From Akkermansia muciniphila (lineage in GTDB: Bacteria > Verrucomicrobiota > Verrucomicrobiia > Verrucomicrobiales > V1-33): 53,573 nucleotides of DNA. The position numbers were made by a program, and so were the translations under genes. The stretch covers positions 1 to 53,573 of the forward strand of contig CAMAUV010000031.1 of assembly GCA_945861415.1 (NCBI GenBank), written 5' to 3'. This document shows, piece by piece, positions 45,521-53,428 of this stretch. The stretch's first letter is position 1. The number at the start of each line of letters is the position of its first letter. Below the pieces are notes generated by a model. That model worked only from the letters and a program-made list of their open reading frames with translations, was not told the DNA's origin and did not search any database.

Positions 45521-47251
45521 ATGCTCACCGATCAGCTTCACCATGCCTTTGCCAGCGCCCGTGCCTGCCTCAACGAGCAGTGTAGCGCCGGCGGCTGGTG
45601 GGAAGGGGAATTGAGCAGCAGTGCGCTTTCCACGGCCACTGCGGTCATCGCTCTGCTGAGAGTGGATCGTGAAGCTCACGCCGCGCCGGCCCGCCGCGGG
45701 CTAGAATGGCTGGCAGCCACGCAGTGCGCGGATGGCGGTTGGGGAGATACGTCCATCAGCAAGCCCAACCTCAGCACCACGCTGCTTTGCCGGGCGGCCT
45801 TTGGCATCGCCGGGGAACCGGGGTGGGGAGATGCCGTGAAACGTTGTGAGAATTGGATCACAGAGCGCACGGGGGGAATGAATCCAGAGAAAATTTCCGC
45901 CGCGCTGGAGGCGCGCTACGGGAAGGACAAAACGTTCAGTGTTCCGATTCTCATGGCCTGCGCTCTGGGAGGCGTGCTGGGGCCGGCCCCGGAGTGCTGG
46001 CGGCTTGTGCCCCAGCTTCCATTCGAACTTGCGGCCCTTCCGCGGGAGATGTTTGCCGCGGTCAAAATGCCTGTCGTCAGTTACGCCCTGCCGGCCCTGA
46101 TCGCCATTGGTCAGGTGCGGTTTCATCATGTCCGCGGCAACCGGCTCGCCGCGCTCTGGCGTGCGGCAGCCAAAGAGCGCACGCTGCGTTTGCTGCGCGA
46201 AATTCAGCCGGAGGGAGGCGGTTTCCTTGAGGCCACACCGCTCACCTCATTCGTCACCATGGCAATGGCGGACATGGGCTGCCACATGGACCCGGTGGTT
46301 CATGAAAGTGTGAGCTTCCTGCTGCAAAGTGAGCGCGAGGATGGCTCGTGGCCCATTGATACCAACCTTGCTACGTGGGTCACCACGCTGAGCGTAAAAG
46401 CCCTCGGTGATCGACTGGAGAATGCACCTGGCGTGCGCGACTGGCTCGTTGCCCAGCAGTACCGCACCGAGCATCCCTACACGTTGTCGCCTCCGGGAGG
46501 CTGGGCATGGACGGATTTGCCCGGCGGCGTGCCGGATGCCGATGACACTTCCGGTGCGCTGCTGGCACTGCGTCAGCTTCCGGGCGATCACGGTGACGCC
46601 GCCCGGGCCGGGATTGGCTGGCTGCTGGGACTGCAAAACAGCGATGGCGGCATTCCCACATTTTGCCGCGGCTGGGGCACGCTGCCCTTTGATCGCAGCA
46701 CTGCGGAAATCACTGCTCACGCCATGTCTGCCATGCACGCATGGAATGTACTGGATCTGCCGACGCTCCCGCATGCTATGGACCGGATGCGGGCATATCT
46801 GCACAGGACGCAGCATGCCGATGGCTGGTGGGAGCCGCTGTGGTTCGGCAATGAGCACGCGCCCCAGGAAATGAATCCCGTCTACGGTACTGCCCAAGTA
46901 TTAAAGCATCTCTCCCAAGTTCCGCGCACTGATGAAATCTGCCGCCGTGCTGCCGCCTATCTCGCCGGGGCACAGCGCAGCGATGGCGCGTGGTCCGGAG
47001 CACGGGGGCATCTTCCGCCTTCCATCGAAGAGACGGCCGCAGCTCTTGAGGCTCTGGCCCTTCACGGAGCCGGTCCCGCCGTGCTGGAATCCGGAGCCGC
47101 GGCTTTGCTTCGCCTGACGGAAAACGGCACGCAGTTTCCAGCCGCCCCCATTGGCCTCTACTTCGCCCGTCTCTGGTATCATGAGCGGCTTTATCCCCTC
47201 ATCGCAGCCACCGCGGCCTTTCGTGCACTGATCGCCGCCCGTCAGGCATGA
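45521..47251 (+). CDS. Squalene-hopene cyclase-family terpene cyclase
   Basis: 576 residues with prenyltransferase/squalene-oxidase repeats (QW-like): DGGWGDTS, EDGSWPIDTN, SDGGIPTFCRGW, ADGWWEPLWFG and SDGAWSG. The protonating motif DxDDT is present as DADDT at 339-343, and the segment PVVSYALPALIAIG (about 184-197) is SHC-like. It is slightly shorter than the usual 620-640 residues. The family turns squalene or related polyprenes into hopanoid-type rings at the membrane. No hpn genes are adjacent, so hopene synthesis is likely but not certain; other polyprenyl cyclases are possible. The start MLTDQLHH is chosen over an upstream ATG that overlaps the photolyase gene. cdsA follows after 58 bp and dxr next. 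Confidence 0.8.
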   Translation: MLTDQLHHAFASARACLNEQCSAGGWWEGELSSSALSTATAVIALLRVDREAHAAPARRGLEWLAATQCADGGWGDTSISKPNLSTTLLCRAAFGIAGEPGWGDAVKRCENWITERTGGMNPEKISAALEARYGKDKTFSVPILMACALGGVLGPAPECWRLVPQLPFELAALPREMFAAVKMPVVSYALPALIAIGQVRFHHVRGNRLAALWRAAAKERTLRLLREIQPEGGGFLEATPLTSFVTMAMADMGCHMDPVVHESVSFLLQSEREDGSWPIDTNLATWVTTLSVKALGDRLENAPGVRDWLVAQQYRTEHPYTLSPPGGWAWTDLPGGVPDADDTSGALLALRQLPGDHGDAARAGIGWLLGLQNSDGGIPTFCRGWGTLPFDRSTAEITAHAMSAMHAWNVLDLPTLPHAMDRMRAYLHRTQHADGWWEPLWFGNEHAPQEMNPVYGTAQVLKHLSQVPRTDEICRRAAAYLAGAQRSDGAWSGARGHLPPSIEETAAALEALALHGAGPAVLESGAAALLRLTENGTQFPAAPIGLYFARLWYHERLYPLIAATAAFRALIAARQA

Positions 47252-47309
47252 CCGGCGTTGCCGTTCTTTTCCGCTTTCCCAGGCAGAGGTGAGAACCTAA
47301 GCGCAGCTA

Positions 47310-48206
47310 ATGCCAGACGCCTTTACGCCACCGACCAAAGCTCAGGTCTTCTTCAAACGCCTCAGCAGCACGCTCGCGCTTTGGGGATTGGTGGCTGCTG
47401 CGATCATCCTAGGAAAGGCATGGCTCTTTTACATTTTGCTGGGATTTCTCGGGGGTATAGGAGTCTTGGAGTATGTGAAAATGGATGCTACTCTGCCCCG
47501 TCCGTGGCGATTTGGTTTCGTAGCTTTAAGTTTTGCCTACCTGCTGGGCACTTTCACCATCTGCGAATGCACGCATGCTGAGTGGCCGTTTTGGGTGGAC
47601 GCTGCCTTCGTCGCTCTGGCGGCTATGGCGGCGTGTGTGCCGGCGCTCTTTCGTCCGCTGGAAGGCCGCGCCACGCTGTGGCCGATCGGTTACACTCTTG
47701 CCGGGTTCATTTATGTCCCTGTCCTGTGGAGCTACATGACACGGCTACTGTTTTCCGGCGGTGTCGCCGCAGATGGTGTCGTCCAAAACGTACCGGTGCT
47801 TCTCTTTGTCATCGCGGCTACCAAATTCACAGACTGCGGGGCATACGTCATGGGTTCTCTCATCGGCAAGCACAAAATGATACCCCGAGTCAGTCCGGGA
47901 AAAACATGGGAGGGAGTTCCCGGGGCATTCCTTGGAGCAGTCGGTGCTGGTCTGGCGGTGTATTATGGCTACGGGGCAGAGCGCATGGGATTTAGTGCGG
48001 GTCATGCTATCGGGTTGAGCCTCATCCTTGGCGCTGTCTGCATCGTCGGGGATCTTTCCGAGAGCATCCTCAAGCGCTGTCTGGGTGTCAAGGACAGCGG
48101 TCAGATGTTCCCGGGAATTGGTGGGGCGCTCGACCTGATCGACAGCCTGCTCTGGAACGGCCCCGTCGCTTATTTTTATCTCAAGTATGTCAGCACAGCG
48201 GCCTAA
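47310..48206 (+). CDS. cdsA: Phosphatidate cytidylyltransferase (CDP-diglyceride synthase)
   Basis: A 298-residue inner-membrane enzyme that makes CDP-diacylglycerol from phosphatidate and CTP, the branch point for phospholipids. It has about seven hydrophobic segments. The signature is complete near the C-terminus: SPGKTWEGVPGAFLGA, then a membrane span, DLSESILKRCLGVKDSGQM and FPGIGGALDLIDSLLWNGP. The 20 bp overlap with the next gene (dxr starts at 48187) indicates coupling. In many bacteria cdsA and dxr are neighbours with uppS and rseP; here the cyclase gene takes the upstream place. Identification is secure. Confidence 0.93.
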   Translation: MPDAFTPPTKAQVFFKRLSSTLALWGLVAAAIILGKAWLFYILLGFLGGIGVLEYVKMDATLPRPWRFGFVALSFAYLLGTFTICECTHAEWPFWVDAAFVALAAMAACVPALFRPLEGRATLWPIGYTLAGFIYVPVLWSYMTRLLFSGGVAADGVVQNVPVLLFVIAATKFTDCGAYVMGSLIGKHKMIPRVSPGKTWEGVPGAFLGAVGAGLAVYYGYGAERMGFSAGHAIGLSLILGAVCIVGDLSESILKRCLGVKDSGQMFPGIGGALDLIDSLLWNGPVAYFYLKYVSTAA

Positions 48207-49341
48207 GCGCGTCATCATTCTGGGAAGTACCGGCAGCATTGGCACCAGCGCTATCAAGGTGGCCCGTGACCTGCCGGACCGGATGGAGGTTGTGGCTCTT
48301 GCTGCCGCGCGCAGTGTGGATGCGCTTGCCCGGCAGGTGGCGGAAACCGGTGTGCTTCACGCCGCACTTTTTGATGAGAGCGGCATGGAAGGCTTGCGCA
48401 CAAAAATTCCGGCCGGTGTTAAACTTTACGGCGGGGCGCAGGGACTCGTTGACCTTGTGACGGAGGTGGATGCGGATATGGTGTTGGTAGCCATTGTTGG
48501 CACCGAAGGGCTGCGGCCCGCACTGGCAGCCATCGAAACCGGGCGCGATCTCGCCGTCGCCAGCAAGGAGATCCTTGTCATGGCGGGCGAGCAGGTCATG
48601 GCCGCAGCAGGAAAAAAGGGCGTGCGCATTCTGCCTGTGGACAGTGAACATAACGCCATTTTCCAGTGCCTTGAAAGCCGGCCGGCATCAGATGTGAGCC
48701 GCCTGATTCTAACTGCCAGCGGCGGTCCGTTCCGCACATGGAGCACAGGGCAAATCGCCGCAGCCACCGTGGAGCAGGCTCTCAAACACCCCACATGGGA
48801 AATGGGCCGGAAGATCACCATCGATTCCGCCACGCTGTTCAATAAAGGGCTCGAGATGATCGAAGCGCGCTGGCTCTTCGATGTGGAAATGGCCCGGGTG
48901 GATGTCATCGTGCATCCGCAAAGCATCATTCACAGCATGGTGGAATTAATTGACGGCAGTGTGCTGGCCCAACTAAGCCATACGGACATGTGTTTCCCCA
49001 TTCAGTATGCTGTCACATGGCCTGCCCGCGTCCCGAATTCGCTGCCTCCGCTCGACTTCACTTCGCTCGCCAAGCTGGAATTCGAAGCCCCTCGGTGCGC
49101 TGACTTTCCAGCCCTCGACCTCGCCCGTCATGCCGGTACAGAGGGCGGCACCCTGCCCGCCGTGCTTAATGCCGCCAACGAAATTGCAGTCGCCGCATTT
49201 CTCGCGAAACGCATTTCCTTCCCGGACATCTGGAAAACCGTTGCCTCCGTCATGGAAAAGCATCGTGTCATTCCACACGCCGGATTGGAGGAAATTCTCG
49301 CCGCTGATGAATGGGCTCGCCGCGAAGCTGCGAAGGAATGA
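48187..49341 (+). CDS. dxr: 1-deoxy-D-xylulose 5-phosphate reductoisomerase
   Basis: NADPH enzyme of the MEP pathway to isopentenyl diphosphate. 384 residues, normal length. Motifs are the nucleotide-binding ILGSTGSIGTSA at the N-terminus, ASKEILVMAG, PVDSEHNAIFQCLE (metal-binding carboxylates), ILTASGGPFR and HPTWEMGRKITIDSATLFNKG. The ATG overlaps the end of cdsA by 20 bp, so translation is probably coupled. It supplies the isoprenoid precursor that the cyclase two genes upstream would ultimately use. Identification is secure. Confidence 0.95.
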   Translation: MSAQRPKRVIILGSTGSIGTSAIKVARDLPDRMEVVALAAARSVDALARQVAETGVLHAALFDESGMEGLRTKIPAGVKLYGGAQGLVDLVTEVDADMVLVAIVGTEGLRPALAAIETGRDLAVASKEILVMAGEQVMAAAGKKGVRILPVDSEHNAIFQCLESRPASDVSRLILTASGGPFRTWSTGQIAAATVEQALKHPTWEMGRKITIDSATLFNKGLEMIEARWLFDVEMARVDVIVHPQSIIHSMVELIDGSVLAQLSHTDMCFPIQYAVTWPARVPNSLPPLDFTSLAKLEFEAPRCADFPALDLARHAGTEGGTLPAVLNAANEIAVAAFLAKRISFPDIWKTVASVMEKHRVIPHAGLEEILAADEWARREAAKE

Positions 49342-49342
49342 T

Positions 49343-49446
49343 GAAACAAGAATGCCAAAAACCGAATAAATGACGAAACAAGAATACGGCATAATGAGGT
49401 TGGGACAGGAGGTACCCGGGTTTTCGAATTTCGGGTTTCGTCATTT
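49343..49446. repeat. Inverted-repeat element between dxr and the GcvH-like gene
   Basis: Perfect 12 bp arms, AAATGACGAAAC (49368-49379) and GTTTCGTCATTT (49435-49446), are 55 bases apart. A direct repeat GAAACAAGAAT also occurs twice (49343-49353 and 49375-49385). The block fills most of the dxr to GcvH-like spacer and looks like a small dispersed repeat or MITE; no transposase is present. Confidence 0.5.
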
Positions 49447-49481
49447 CGCGTGGCGGCCACAACACCTACCTTTCCTACATC

Positions 49482-49949
49482 ATGACTCCACCGCCGCGCG
49501 ATTGGCTTAAGTTCAAGCACGCCCGCTTTACGGCGCGATTTCCCTCAGACTTCCGCTACTCGCGGTCACACTACTGGATGGCACCGGTGGAGGGCGAGCC
49601 TAGGCTGTGGCGCGTGGGGTTTACCAAATTCGCCACGCGTATGCTGGGAGAGTTGGTGGATTTCAATTTCAAGGTCCCCGAAGGCGGGGGGGTGGAGCCA
49701 GGCATGGAGATTGGCTGGGTGGAGGGATTCAAGGCTTCCAGTGACGTGTTCTGCGTCATGCACGGAGCATTTTCCGGAGGAAATCCTCTGCTCGCGGCGG
49801 ATGCATGCATCGTGCGTAGCGACCCTTACCTTGACGGCTGGCTCTATGCGGTGCGCGGTGAACCCGAAGAGGGACACTTGGATGTGCACGGCTACATTGA
49901 GCTGTTGAACGCTCTCATCACTAAAATGGCGGAGGAGGAGCATCAGTAA
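49482..49949 (+). CDS. GcvH-like lipoyl-domain protein
   Basis: A 155-residue protein with the H-protein fold pattern: HYWMAPVEGEPRLWRVGFTKF at the front, ELVDFNFKVPEGGGVEPG, then the lipoyl-lysine hairpin GWVEGFKASSDVF with K84, and NPLLAADACIVRSDPYLDGWLY. It is about 30 residues longer than a typical glycine-cleavage H-protein, with an extra N-terminal stretch and an extra C-terminal helix. No gcvT, gcvP or lipoate-attachment gene is in the window. It may be a stand-alone lipoyl carrier or an H-like protein with another partner. The fold is likely, the role open. Confidence 0.75.
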   Translation: MTPPPRDWLKFKHARFTARFPSDFRYSRSHYWMAPVEGEPRLWRVGFTKFATRMLGELVDFNFKVPEGGGVEPGMEIGWVEGFKASSDVFCVMHGAFSGGNPLLAADACIVRSDPYLDGWLYAVRGEPEEGHLDVHGYIELLNALITKMAEEEHQ

Positions 49950-49972
49950 TTTTCGTTCATTCCCCGCCGCGG

Positions 49973-50776
49973 TCAGAGTCCGAACACCTCATCAAGGTCA
50001 ACGCCTTCCAGCGCTGCGGCGCGGACCGCTTCTACATCCGCAGGGGCCGTGAGTTGAGCCACCGCTTCCTTGGCATCTTTTGCCACCATTTCCTGGGGGT
50101 CCACGCCGCGTAGAGTGAATAGCAGCACCGGCTGTTCATCGAATAAAGAGCCCGCGGCATAAAGTGTGGCGGCGAGGTGCTTGCAGAGACCGGCAGAGTC
50201 CGGGCAGGTGCAGTCCAGTTTCATTTCTCCGGGGGCGGCAAAGAGCCCACCGTCCTGCTTCGTCACCTCCTTCATCACCCCATCGCTGAGTTCACCGCTG
50301 AGTAATTCCACCAATCCGCCGATTTTCCCCTGACAACGCTTTTTCAGCGACTCCCATACTTCCGTATCAAGGGGCGTAATGCGCATCTGGACTTCGTAAA
50401 TACGGGTGCCCGCAACGGTGGCGGTGATGCTTCCTCTAGTAATAGCAAGGTCCATCACTTGGCCTCTGCGGAAATAAGTTCGCCCCCGCGGCATGCGGCT
50501 CTCATAGTCGCTGTAGGACATGAGATTCCGGTTCCATGCCTGACCCCAAAAGGTTGTGCTGAGACTCCGTGCGTGGCCGGGAAGAACTGCCCGCAAGGGC
50601 TCGCCGGACTCCCGGCGTTTCTCCAGTTCCCGCTCAATCTGGCCCGCTACCTTGTCCCCATCCTCATCGTGCCAGAAAATCTCGTCCGCGCGCGGCGCAT
50701 GGGTGCGGATGGCAGTGAGGGCTTCGTCATCATAGACGATGTCATCACGGAAGGCGGGTTTCTTTTTGGCTGACAT
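49973..50776 (-). CDS. SWIM zinc-finger protein, orphan
   Basis: A 267-residue cytoplasmic protein. The SWIM motif CxC-x8-CxH occurs as LDCTCPDSAGLCKHLAATLY (about residues 186-205). The preceding region has PGHARSLSTTFWGQAWNRNL, RGRTYFRRGQVMDL and RVYEVQ-like strands, typical of the SWIM proteins encoded beside SNF2 helicases. No helicase is adjacent here, so its partner would be elsewhere or it acts alone. SWIM domains bind DNA or proteins. It converges on the GcvH-like gene with a 23 bp gap and diverges from the sigma-factor operon. Confidence 0.8.
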   Translation of the reverse strand: MSAKKKPAFRDDIVYDDEALTAIRTHAPRADEIFWHDEDGDKVAGQIERELEKRRESGEPLRAVLPGHARSLSTTFWGQAWNRNLMSYSDYESRMPRGRTYFRRGQVMDLAITRGSITATVAGTRIYEVQMRITPLDTEVWESLKKRCQGKIGGLVELLSGELSDGVMKEVTKQDGGLFAAPGEMKLDCTCPDSAGLCKHLAATLYAAGSLFDEQPVLLFTLRGVDPQEMVAKDAKEAVAQLTAPADVEAVRAAALEGVDLDEVFGL

Positions 50777-50880
50777 GGCGGAATTGTGAACGCAGGTTGA
50801 AAGGGTGCCAGAGAGGAATCAATTTCCGTCACATAAATTCCAACCGCAGCGGCGCTAATGCAGAAACTAAATCCACGGCT

Positions 50881-51372
50881 TTGAGCAACGAACCAGTCAG
50901 TGAGTGGGATCAGTGGCTTGCGGAAAACGCGGGCCGGTTCCTGCTGTTTTCCCGCCAGCAGACCCGCGGTGACGAAGACGCGCAGGACGTGCTTCAGGAC
51001 GCTCTAATTGAATCATGGCAGCGCGGGGGTGGCCGGCCTGAATCGGCGCTCGTGTTCGCCACCATCCGCCGCCGGGCCATAGACCTCGGCCGGCGGCACG
51101 ACCGGCGGACCCGGCGCGAGGAGGAGGCGGCCCCGGACCAAGATGTATGGTTCGACTCTGCTGTCCACGACCGGGAAACGGCGATGCTTCTCGAAGAGGC
51201 CGTGCGCACACTGCCGAAGGAGCTTTGCGATGTTATCACATTAAAGGTTTGGGGCGATCTTACTTTTGCCGAGGTTGCGGAGACGCTTGGTATTCCCCAA
51301 GGCACAGCGGCAACGCGCTACCGCACTGCATTAATGCAACTTCGCAAATCTCTATCTCCCGTATTGTTATGA
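50881..51372 (+). CDS. ECF-type RNA polymerase sigma factor
   Basis: About 163 residues. Sigma-2 region: ENAGRFLLFSRQQTRGDEDAQDVLQDALIESW with the -10 recognition helix; sigma-4 region: ALRTLP-like LPKELCDVITLKVWGDLTFAEVAETLGIPQGTAATRYR, a helix-turn-helix for the -35 element. The start is uncertain: no in-frame ATG precedes the sigma-2 region, and TTG at 50881 is taken as the likely start (an earlier TTG is at 50797). A membrane-protein gene overlaps the stop as ATGA, and a PDZ gene follows, so this is the first gene of a three-gene unit. The typical target is its own promoter and an envelope regulon. Confidence 0.85.
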   Translation: MSNEPVSEWDQWLAENAGRFLLFSRQQTRGDEDAQDVLQDALIESWQRGGGRPESALVFATIRRRAIDLGRRHDRRTRREEEAAPDQDVWFDSAVHDRETAMLLEEAVRTLPKELCDVITLKVWGDLTFAEVAETLGIPQGTAATRYRTALMQLRKSLSPVLL

Positions 51373-51863
51373 ATAATGAACCCCATGACACTGACAGTGT
51401 GGAAGTTCTGCTCCAGCGCTTTCGTCCCGCGCCACCAAAGGAAGTGTTCATGCAGCGCTTGCGCTCTGTCTGCCCCGTGCTCACTGCGGTGCCGGATCCG
51501 AAACGTATGAAGGTGATCGTGTTTCCTTTTTTATTAGCTCGGCTAGCCGCCATCGCCGCAGCCGTAGCAGCGGGATTGATTACATGGCATCTCATGCAGC
51601 CCCCCGGTGAAGTGCCCGCTGTGCCTGCCGGAACGGTGACCACCCGAGTGGACAACGGTCAGCAGGCTCCGCGTAAGTCCACTCAGCGACTAATGGGTGT
51701 GCGCGATATGGGCATTGCCCGCGATGAGCAGCGGCGCCCAGTGCGCCTCATGCACGCCACATGGATTGATGACGATGTTTATCTGAATGCCCCCGGAGAG
51801 GAGCCTGTGCGCGAGGCCCGCGTGCGTGAAGAAATTGTTCCCGTAGTACTCAACGACTTTTGA
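51369..51863 (+). CDS. Single-pass membrane protein, candidate anti-sigma factor
   Basis: A 164-residue protein with a cytoplasmic N-terminal region (about 1-50, VEVLLQRFRPAPPKEVFMQR), one transmembrane helix (~53-75, FLLARLAAIAAAVAAGLITW) and a periplasmic tail of about 85 residues ending in VVLNDF. Its ATG overlaps the sigma-factor stop (ATGA at 51369-51372), the usual arrangement of an anti-sigma gene, and PDZ and membrane topology fit. No known anti-sigma zinc motif (HxxxCxxC) is seen, so the assignment is contextual. Confidence 0.6.
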   Translation: MNNEPHDTDSVEVLLQRFRPAPPKEVFMQRLRSVCPVLTAVPDPKRMKVIVFPFLLARLAAIAAAVAAGLITWHLMQPPGEVPAVPAGTVTTRVDNGQQAPRKSTQRLMGVRDMGIARDEQRRPVRLMHATWIDDDVYLNAPGEEPVREARVREEIVPVVLNDF

Positions 51864-51868
51864 TCCTC

Positions 51869-52717
51869 ATGAAGTTTTCTCTCACCGTTTTTTCTGCCGG
51901 AATCATTGCGTGCGCTATCGCGCAGGAACCGACGTCGCCTCCCGAGCCCGGAGCTCGCGCTGAGCCCGCTTCGGGAGCAGAAAAGATTCCGCCTACACCA
52001 GCCACATACTCCCCCGGTCTCCGGGGAAAGCTCGAGATTACCGTCAATGGACAGAAGAGTATCATTGATCTCTCGCAGAATGGGAAAGAACTCATCGAGA
52101 CAGAGGTGGCCGGTAAGACGGATACCCGTGTCATGGACAGTGCGGAAGTCGATGCTCTCACGCGCTCTCTCTTTGCGGGGGAGAAGATGCCGCTGCGCGA
52201 AGGCCCCATGACCTATCTTGGAGTGGCCACTACCGAAGTGCCGCGCGAAGTGGCTGCTCAGCTCCCCCTGCCCCCAGACACCGGACTACTGGTGGCAGGC
52301 ATTGCTCCCGACAGCCCGGCAGCGAAAGCCGGAGTGATGGAGAGCGACGTGCTCATCATGCTGGACGATCAGATCATCATTACGACTCGGCAACTTGCTG
52401 TGCTCATCGCCAACAGAAAGAAGGACGAAGGCGTGAAGATCACTTTCTTCCGTAAAGGACAGCAGGGACAACTGACGGCCGTGCTCAGTGAACGTGAGGC
52501 GCCGCCTCCTGTGAGCACTGCCAATCCACTGGCCCGCATCACCCGCTATGCACTGGTGCTGGGGCCGGACGGAAAAGTCATCCGGCGGCCCAGTGATGAG
52601 GAACTCAAAGCCCTCCCCGAACATGTGCGCCAGCAATTGATGGAAGTGATCAAGCAGCATCAGAACTCGCAACCTCAGGCCGCTGCACCCGCTAAGACGG
52701 AAAATAAAAAGCCTTAG
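51869..52717 (+). CDS. Secreted PDZ-domain protein
   Basis: A 282-residue protein with a signal peptide (MKFSLTVFSAGIIACAIAQ) and a proline-rich stretch, then a beta-rich segment (KLEITVNGQKSIIDLSQNGK). A PDZ domain follows (about 114-210: TYLGVATTEVPREVAAQLPL, GIAPDSPAAKAGVMESDVLI, ITFFRKGQQGQ). The remaining C-terminus is polar and ends in a glutamine/proline/lysine-rich tail. There is no protease domain. It begins 5 bp after the candidate anti-sigma gene and is probably in the same transcript, which suggests periplasmic signal sensing or protein quality control linked to the sigma factor. Confidence 0.75.
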   Translation: MKFSLTVFSAGIIACAIAQEPTSPPEPGARAEPASGAEKIPPTPATYSPGLRGKLEITVNGQKSIIDLSQNGKELIETEVAGKTDTRVMDSAEVDALTRSLFAGEKMPLREGPMTYLGVATTEVPREVAAQLPLPPDTGLLVAGIAPDSPAAKAGVMESDVLIMLDDQIIITTRQLAVLIANRKKDEGVKITFFRKGQQGQLTAVLSEREAPPPVSTANPLARITRYALVLGPDGKVIRRPSDEELKALPEHVRQQLMEVIKQHQNSQPQAAAPAKTENKKP

Positions 52718-52728
52718 GGCCGCTAGTG

Positions 52729-53428
52729 TTAGGGAAGCGAGACTGCCACGCGGTATAATAGTCGACGCATGGTTTCCGCTGGTGCAGTGAGAGGCAGCTT
52801 GCCGCCGTTGCCGGGAACGAACACGACCCCTGCTACCCAGTTCCATGCTGTGAGGCCACTACTAGCACGTAGCACTCAGCGCCTTGAGGCGAGGCTGGGA
52901 AAACTGAGCGTGATCCCGGTAGCGTTGGTAGCGATACCCAAAATAACGAAACGGCAGGACGGATTGAAAGGATCGGTGTCGGCGGTTTGCTCAGTCTCAT
53001 CGGTGAATTCATCTTTGTTCGTATCGCCTGTGCTGCTGCGGCGCTGAAGGTTGAACTAAAGCGGCCGCGTTCTCTCAATCCCGTTAGGGCTGATCACGTT
53101 GATGCTGGTCGCCGCACTTTTGAGCCGGCAGAGTGATCCGATAGCCCTCGGCCACCGGGGACATGGTCCAGGGTTTAAAGTAATGCGCATCGCTGCCGGT
53201 GGGGATTGCGTTGCCGTTTGGGAATCTGATCCCGTCATGCACGCCGTCACCGTCGGCAATATTGTCCACGGATTCCCGGCGGTGGAGGCTGGCGAAAACT
53301 TCGCAAGTCTGCACTTCGGTCGTCGGGGGATCGAAAAACACGGTCACCGGGACCACTTCTGTTGCCAGTTCGTGCACATAAAGATGAGAAGTGCTTTAGT
53401 CCGCATCGGTGACCGGAGTGTTCACTGA
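52729..53428 (-). pseudogene. Decayed secreted glycosidase-like/verrucomicrobial C-terminal-domain gene, cut by an IS
   Basis: On the minus strand the frames read VNTPVTDAD-stop-STSHLYVHELATEVVP, then TTEVQTCEVFASLHRRE and NIADGDGVHDGIRFPNGNAI, a pattern I associate with the N-terminal region of verrucomicrobial alpha-amylase-like proteins. Further on, in a shifted frame, come DTNKDEFTDETEQTADTDPF, CRFVILGIATNATGITLSFP, a TGA codon (52876-52878), then LRASSGLTAWNWVAG ending LLYRVAVSLP. In-frame stops (TAA near 53396, TGA at 52876), a frame jump and the missing middle show it is not functional. The 5' end is replaced by the IS sequence near 53427. The glycosidase assignment is tentative. Confidence 0.65.

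Noticed and set aside
50797..50880. Longer sigma-factor N-terminus from the TTG at 50797
   Set aside because: The 28 extra residues look unlike any sigma-2 leader, and TTG at 50881 leaves a normal ECF length; the start remains uncertain.
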